DNA from: Steroidobacteraceae bacterium | Lineage (GTDB): Bacteria; Pseudomonadota; Gammaproteobacteria; Steroidobacterales; Steroidobacteraceae | Assembly: GCA_041395505.1 (NCBI GenBank) | Contig: JAWLAG010000002.1 | Coordinates: forward strand, 315,001 to 379,000 | Length of the DNA: 64,000 nt | Direction of reading: 5' to 3' | In this document: piece after piece, positions 59,512 to 64,000 of the stretch | Layout of the letters: every line of letters begins with the position of its first letter | Position numbering within the stretch: the stretch's first letter is position 1 | Notes under the pieces: generated by a model | What the model was told of the DNA's origin: nothing | The model's database searches: none | Seen by the model: only the letters and a program-made list of their open reading frames with translations | Program-made: the position numbers and the translations under genes

Positions 59512-60906
59512 ATGAAATCGCCAATCAGAACCTCTGTCGCGGCACTCGCGCTCGCCACCCTGGTGGCCGCGGCGCCTGCCATCGCACAAACCCCCGCAAC
59601 CGCGGCCGCGCCGATGCCATCCCTCGCGCCGATGGTCAAACGCGTCTCGCCCGCGGTCGTCAATATCGCCACCAGCGGCGTCGTGCAGGGCGGTCCGAGC
59701 AATCCGCTGTTCGACGATCCGTTCTTCCGCCGCTTCTTCGACCTGCCTCCGGGCGCCGGCCGGCCGCAGCGCAAATTCCAGAGCGCCGGGTCGGGCGTGA
59801 TCATCGATGCGGCGAAGGGCTACATCATCACCAATGCGCATGTGGTCGAGAATGCCACCGAAATCACCGTCAACCTGCAGGACGGTCGCGAACTCGCGGG
59901 TGAAGTGGTTGGCGCCGACCCGCCGTCGGACATCGCCCTGCTGAAAGTGCCGGCCGAGAAGCTGGCGGAAATAAGACTCGGCGACTCGGATCAACTCGAA
60001 GTCGGCGACTATGTGGTCGCCATCGGCAATCCCTTCGGCCTCAAGAACACCGTCACCTCCGGCATCGTCAGCGCCCTCGGGCGCAACGGCATCGCCGGTT
60101 CGACCAGCAACAGCCTGGAGGATTTCATCCAGACCGACGCGTCGATCAATCCCGGCAACTCCGGTGGCGCACTCGTGAACCTGCGCGGCGAGCTGATCGG
60201 CATCAACTCGGCGATCCTCTCGCGCAGCGGCGGCAACATCGGCATCGGCTTCGCCATACCGGTCAACATGGCACGCGCAGTGATCGACCAGTTGAAACGT
60301 TTCGGCGCGGTCAAACGCGGCCTGCTCGGCGTGTCGATTGCACCGGTCACACCGGATATCGCCAAGGCACTCGGCCTCAAGCAGGCGAGCGGCGCGCTGA
60401 TAACCGAACTCGTGGCGGGCTCCGCCGCGGAATCGGCGGGACTGAAGCCCGGCGATGTCATCACTTCGGTCAATGGCAAACCGGTCCGTTCGGACAGCGA
60501 GCTGCGTAACACCATCGGCTTGTTGCCCGTAGGAGCGAAACTCGACATCGGCGTGATACGCGACGGGCAACCGCGGCGCATCGCCGCGACGGTCGCCGAG
60601 AACAATGTCTCCGGCCCGCCCGAAGACGCCACAGCCCAGGTCCCGGGCGATGACGCTGCGCCGCTGCACCCGGGCCTCGCCGGTGCCGTGCTCGGCGACG
60701 CCGAAGGCGGTGGCGTGCTGGTGCGCTCGGTCGCGCGCGGCAGCCGCGCCGCGGCGGCGGGTCTGCGTAGCGGCGATGTCATCGCCGAGATCAACAACCA
60801 GGCAGTTCCGGACCTCGCGCGTCTTCGAAAGCTCGCCGCCGGGCAGCGAACCCTGCTCGTGCTGTTGAAGCGCGGCCGCGCGCTGGTCGTCGTTCCGGTG
60901 CGCTAA
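59512..60906 (+). CDS. degP: DegP/MucD-type periplasmic serine protease
   Basis: Degrades or refolds damaged envelope proteins. The 464 residues have a signal peptide (1-25, APAIA), the trypsin-like catalytic triad H110 (TNAHVV), D140 (SDIALLK) and S217 (GNSGGAL), and two PDZ domains (RGLLGVSIAPV and PLHPGLAGAVLG regions). TAGAAT (59496-59501) ends 10 bases before the ATG. It resembles MucD/DegQ-size members; the adjacent downstream Rossmann gene starts 3 bases after its stop. Confidence 0.93.
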   Translation: MKSPIRTSVAALALATLVAAAPAIAQTPATAAAPMPSLAPMVKRVSPAVVNIATSGVVQGGPSNPLFDDPFFRRFFDLPPGAGRPQRKFQSAGSGVIIDAAKGYIITNAHVVENATEITVNLQDGRELAGEVVGADPPSDIALLKVPAEKLAEIRLGDSDQLEVGDYVVAIGNPFGLKNTVTSGIVSALGRNGIAGSTSNSLEDFIQTDASINPGNSGGALVNLRGELIGINSAILSRSGGNIGIGFAIPVNMARAVIDQLKRFGAVKRGLLGVSIAPVTPDIAKALGLKQASGALITELVAGSAAESAGLKPGDVITSVNGKPVRSDSELRNTIGLLPVGAKLDIGVIRDGQPRRIAATVAENNVSGPPEDATAQVPGDDAAPLHPGLAGAVLGDAEGGGVLVRSVARGSRAAAAGLRSGDVIAEINNQAVPDLARLRKLAAGQRTLLVLLKRGRALVVVPVR

Positions 60907-60909
60907 CCG

Positions 60910-61857
60910 ATGCGAATCTGCGTGCTCGGCGGCACGGGCTTCGTCGGCAGTGCATTGGTCGGCGAACTCGCCCGCCGGGGACATCAGCTGCGGGTATTGA
61001 CGCGCAATCCCCTCGCCGCGAGCCATCTGCGGGTATTGCCACAGCTGCAATTGCAGCGCGCCGACGCGCATCTGCCGCAGGCGCTGTCGCGCGAACTGGC
61101 CGATGCCGACGTTGCCATCAACCTGATCGGCATCCTGAACGAAGGCCGTGATGCAAAGCAGCGCTATGCGAGCGCCCACGTGTCGATCGCGAAGAACCTG
61201 CTGGCGGCCTGTCGCGCCAACGCGGTGCCGCGTCTATTGCAGATGAGTGCGCTCGGTGCGAGCGCGGATGCGCCGAGCGCCTACCTCCGCAGCAGGGCCG
61301 ATGCCGAGCAGCTGCTCTCCGGGGCCGGCGGTGTCGCAACGACGATATTTCGCCCGTCAGTGATTTTCGGTCGCAACGATACGCTGCTCAATCGCTTCGC
61401 CGCGCTGCTTCGTATCGCCCCGCTCGGCATCATGCCGCTTGCGCGTGCCGACACCCGTTTTGCGCCAGTCTGGGTCGGCGATGTGGTGCGCGCATTCGTC
61501 CGCGCGCTGCGCGACCCGGCCACTGCCGGGCAATGCTACGAGTTGTGCGGCCCGCAGGTACTGACACTCGCGCAGCTTGTCGAGTACGCGGCTCAATTGA
61601 CCGGCCAGCGTTGCCATATCCTGCGCCTGCCCGACAGCCTCGGCGCCCTGCAGGCAGCCGTGCTCGGCCTGTTGCCCGGTCGGCCATTGACCCTGGATAA
61701 CTTCCGCTCGCTGGAGCGCGACTCGGTCTGCAGCGTCGATGGGCTCGCCGCACTTGGCATCAGGCCCACGCAGCTTGGTAGCATCGCGCCCACCTATCTG
61801 GGTCGCGGCGCGCGCGAGGCGCGGCTTGCCGGCTTTCGCGAGAGGGCCGGACGCTAG
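60910..61857 (+). CDS. Complex I NDUFA9-like NAD(P)-binding protein
   Basis: Atypical short-chain dehydrogenase/epimerase-fold protein of 315 residues: ICVLGGTGFVGSALVGELA, INLIGILNEGRDA, LLQMSALGA and TIFRPSVIFGRND. In bacteria such proteins are often annotated as complex I 30-39 kDa subunit relatives, but no nuo genes are nearby, so the role is open. It follows degP by 3 bases and probably shares its transcript. Confidence 0.87.
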   Translation: MRICVLGGTGFVGSALVGELARRGHQLRVLTRNPLAASHLRVLPQLQLQRADAHLPQALSRELADADVAINLIGILNEGRDAKQRYASAHVSIAKNLLAACRANAVPRLLQMSALGASADAPSAYLRSRADAEQLLSGAGGVATTIFRPSVIFGRNDTLLNRFAALLRIAPLGIMPLARADTRFAPVWVGDVVRAFVRALRDPATAGQCYELCGPQVLTLAQLVEYAAQLTGQRCHILRLPDSLGALQAAVLGLLPGRPLTLDNFRSLERDSVCSVDGLAALGIRPTQLGSIAPTYLGRGAREARLAGFRERAGR

Positions 61858-61898
61858 TACGTCATCTCGAGATCCCACTTGAGGCGCAGTGGGCCGTA

Positions 61899-63266
61899 TC
61901 ACAAGGTGTTCTTGACGATGGCGCCATTCTTGATGATCACGCGAAGGCTGCGCTCGGGATCATCGAAGACCGCGATGTCCTCGAGTGGCTCGCCGTCGAC
62001 GATCAGCAGGTCGGCAAGCGCGCCGACCTCGATGACGCCCAGCTTGCCGTAGGGATTGCGCTGGCCCGACCAGTCGAGCAACTCGCCGTTGCTGGCCGTC
62101 GCCTGGTGCAGGATTTCGACCGGGGTGAACCAGCGACTGCGCGCCGCGAACTCGTGCGATTGCAATTCGTAGACCGATGCCGCGCCGAAGACATCGGTGC
62201 CGAAGGCAATCCTGACCTTGTAGCGCTTTGCGAGCTGCATCATGGTATCGAGCCCGGCACTGACCTGCTGCGACTTGGCGCGCTGGGCAAGCTGCGCGGC
62301 GCTCGGCGGCCCGCTACCGCGACGTGGCGGCGCGAAGGCGCCGCTGAACAAATAGGCCTGCGGCGACAGAAACACGCCGCGCTCGGCCAGGAGCCGCATG
62401 GTCGGCTCGTCGATGAGATGGCCGTGCTCGATGCAACGCACGCCGGCCTGTACGGCTCGCCTGATGGCGGCCGGCGTGTAGGCATGCACCGCAACATAAG
62501 TTCCCCAGTCGCCGGCGGACTGCACGGCCGCCTCGAGTTCGGCGGCGGAGAACTGCACGCTGTCGAGCGGATCGTACTGCGATGAGATACCGCCGCCTGC
62601 GGTCAGCTTGATCTGCGTCGCGCCGAGGCGCAGCTGTTCACGCACTGCGGCAGCCACTTGCGCAGGTCCATCGACGATCAGTGAATAGCCGAGCAGCTGC
62701 AGCGGATCCGCGGGCCCGCCGAGCGCGACCGCGGGCGTTGCGATGCGTTCGCGCATATCGCCATGGCCGCCGGTCTGGCTGATGATCGCACCCGATGGAA
62801 AAATCCTTGGACCCGGAATGAGGCCCTCGTCGATGGCCTGCTTCAGCCCGAAAGACGGTCCACCCATGTCGCGTATGGTGGTGAAGCCGCGCATCAGCAT
62901 GCGCCGCAGCTCCTCCGCCGCGCGCAGGGTCACATAGGACGGATCACTGTCGCGCAATTGCGCCCTGGGGATGGGCTGCGCGGGATGCACGTGGGCGTCG
63001 ATCAGCCCGGGCACGAGCACGCGACCGCCGGCATCGATCACCGTGGTCTCACTCCCAGCCGGGAGCGCACCCGCCGGCTGCAGCGCAATGATCTTGCCTG
63101 CGTCGATCAGGAGGTCACGTCCGGTGAGCAGGTTCGGGTTGCTGCCATCGAAAATGCGGGCATTGCGGATGACGAGCGTGGCCTGCGGCGGCGGCAACGG
63201 CGTTGCGGCCTCGCCCGCCAGCGCGGCGAGGCAGGACAGAACGATAGCCAAGCGTGGCATGGTCAT
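61899..63266 (-). CDS. Exported amidohydrolase (imidazolonepropionase/prolidase-like)
   Basis: The 455-residue product has a signal peptide (about 1-20) and the metal-site motifs LIDAHVHP, TQIKLTAGGG, VAVHAYT, CIEHGHL and FGTDVFG. It is a paralogue in type of the protein at 45308-46597. It overlaps the end of the upstream aminopeptidase gene by one base, which suggests a peptide- or dipeptide-degrading operon. Confidence 0.87.
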   Translation of the reverse strand: MTMPRLAIVLSCLAALAGEAATPLPPPQATLVIRNARIFDGSNPNLLTGRDLLIDAGKIIALQPAGALPAGSETTVIDAGGRVLVPGLIDAHVHPAQPIPRAQLRDSDPSYVTLRAAEELRRMLMRGFTTIRDMGGPSFGLKQAIDEGLIPGPRIFPSGAIISQTGGHGDMRERIATPAVALGGPADPLQLLGYSLIVDGPAQVAAAVREQLRLGATQIKLTAGGGISSQYDPLDSVQFSAAELEAAVQSAGDWGTYVAVHAYTPAAIRRAVQAGVRCIEHGHLIDEPTMRLLAERGVFLSPQAYLFSGAFAPPRRGSGPPSAAQLAQRAKSQQVSAGLDTMMQLAKRYKVRIAFGTDVFGAASVYELQSHEFAARSRWFTPVEILHQATASNGELLDWSGQRNPYGKLGVIEVGALADLLIVDGEPLEDIAVFDDPERSLRVIIKNGAIVKNTL

Positions 63267-64000
63267 TAGGGTTCCCTCGTTGCGGTATGGCCCGGGCCGT
63301 CATCGTCGGTGCCGCCGTCGATCCGGGCACAGAATGACGACCTCGCCGCCTGATCGCGCGCCGCCAGTTTACGGACCGCCTCGTGAAAGCGCCGCAGGTC
63401 ACCGCCCTGCTCGTCCAACAGCCGGCGCAATGCAGGCACACAGTCGGAGTAGGTCGTTACCGCCGCGAGGCGCGCATTGTTGAGGCCACCCTCGAGCCAG
63501 GCTGCGTATGCGCTCTCTTGCTCACCACCGCGACGCAACTCGCCGACCGACACGGCGAGCATCGCAAGACGACCCGCTTTGGCGGTGCGCAGCGTCTCGG
63601 GGGTGCCACCGCCGGCATAGAGCGCGGCGAGATCATCGCGCGCAGCGGCCACCAGTCCTTCGAACCGTCGCTGCAGCACCTGCTCTTCCTGCCAGGCGAT
63701 CACGGCCTGCGGTGGCCTGCGCTGGCCGAGCCAGGCGCTGATGCCGGCCTGTTCCACGACCGACGCATAGGCCTCGTTGAACGCGGTGTCACCGGCGACG
63801 TAGACGACCTGGTGCGCGAGTTCATGAAACATGATGCCGATCACGGTGGCGTCGGAATAACGCAGCATGCTGCTCGGCACGGGGTCGGCGAACCGCCCGA
63901 GCGTCGAATAGGCCGCAACGCCGCCGACGGCAACATCATCACCCCGGCGCGACAATCGCGCGGCCATCCGCCGCGCCGCGGACTCGCGGAAATAGCCACG
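63266..64000 (-). CDS. Putative zinc aminopeptidase, N terminus outside the window
   Basis: The reading frame runs open to the right edge, so the gene is cut there; 244 codons remain. It starts inside RGYF and continues through SAARRM. The HELAHQ zinc motif with a downstream NEAYASVVEQAG glutamate fits a family of predicted bacterial aminopeptidases. The in-frame ATG at 63967 is internal, because the conserved RGYF segment precedes it. The C terminus is polar and ends DGPGHTATREP. A signal peptide, if any, is not visible. Confidence 0.8.
   Translation of the reverse strand, partial: RGYFRESAARRMAARLSRRGDDVAVGGVAAYSTLGRFADPVPSSMLRYSDATVIGIMFHELAHQVVYVAGDTAFNEAYASVVEQAGISAWLGQRRPPQAVIAWQEEQVLQRRFEGLVAAARDDLAALYAGGGTPETLRTAKAGRLAMLAVSVGELRRGGEQESAYAAWLEGGLNNARLAAVTTYSDCVPALRRLLDEQGGDLRRFHEAVRKLAARDQAARSSFCARIDGGTDDDGPGHTATREP

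Noticed and set aside
61873..61902. CCCACT/AGTGGG hairpin between the NDUFA9-like gene and the amidohydrolase
   Set aside because: Short stem without a T-run; chance pairing is likely.

Overview
The window is a GC-rich chromosomal segment of a gammaproteobacterium. The best markers are conserved blocks shared with Pseudomonas and Xanthomonadales-type genomes: an rRNA operon beside tyrS, an M23 peptidase and erpA; pilGHIJ-chpA next to gshB, a tonB-like gene, yqgE, ruvX and pyrB; and a split class II ribonucleotide reductase (nrdJa/nrdJb). It does not look like Pseudomonas itself, and I cannot name a genus. I see no insertion sequence, prophage, CRISPR array or tRNA gene, so this reads as core genome.

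Layout. The left edge (1-292) is the promoter and leader of an rRNA operon that runs out of the window to the left. Positions 0.4-9 kb hold tyrS, an OapA/MepM-like M23 peptidase, convergent ppk1/ppx, erpA, a bactofilin with a membrane partner, and rppH. Positions 9.1-17 kb form a cobalamin region: btuC, btuD, a cobalamin riboswitch, btuB and a PduO-type adenosyltransferase. It is interrupted by tyrA, pdxH, a membrane HExxH protein and an inositol-phosphatase-family gene. A REC-GGDEF-EAL protein, an MFS transporter, ampD, bioA and rsmE follow. Positions 23.3-32.5 kb carry the twitching-motility chemosensory operon pilG-H-I-J-chpA-chpC. Positions 32.7-37.5 kb are gshB, tonB-like, yqgE, ruvX, pyrB and an orphan pyrK. 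Positions 38.6-41.9 kb hold three consecutive PilT-family retraction ATPases. Positions 42-50.5 kb hold yggS-proC-yggT, an HU-like protein, a hydrolase, an exported amidohydrolase, an FKBP, msrB, htpG and a ParA-like ATPase. Positions 50.8-64 kb hold ppnN, an L,D-transpeptidase, a large MltD-type transglycosylase, nrdJab, a DegP/MucD protease, a Rossmann protein, a second exported amidohydrolase and a partial aminopeptidase.

How the parts fit. Imported corrinoid (BtuB, BtuC, BtuD) can be adenosylated by the PduO-type enzyme to give the cofactor NrdJab needs, so the cobalamin region and the reductase are probably linked in function. The Chp operon and the PilT-family block, 6 kb apart, supply the sensing and retraction halves of type IV pilus control. 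Several cell-wall enzymes (M23 peptidase, AmpD, L,D-transpeptidase, MltD) lie among them.

The most striking unexplained element is in the 458-base gap between mltD and nrdJb. A perfect sigma-54 promoter (55997-56013) is followed within about 95 bases by a strong Rho-independent terminator on the same strand, with no gene between. The predicted RNA of about 83 nt has an AAN-repeat 5' arm and a CUCCUCC motif, and upstream lie three direct repeats that could bind an activator. A second window-wide pattern is a -10 hexamer placed exactly 6 (sometimes 7) bases before the start codon of many genes, which suggests frequent leaderless transcription.
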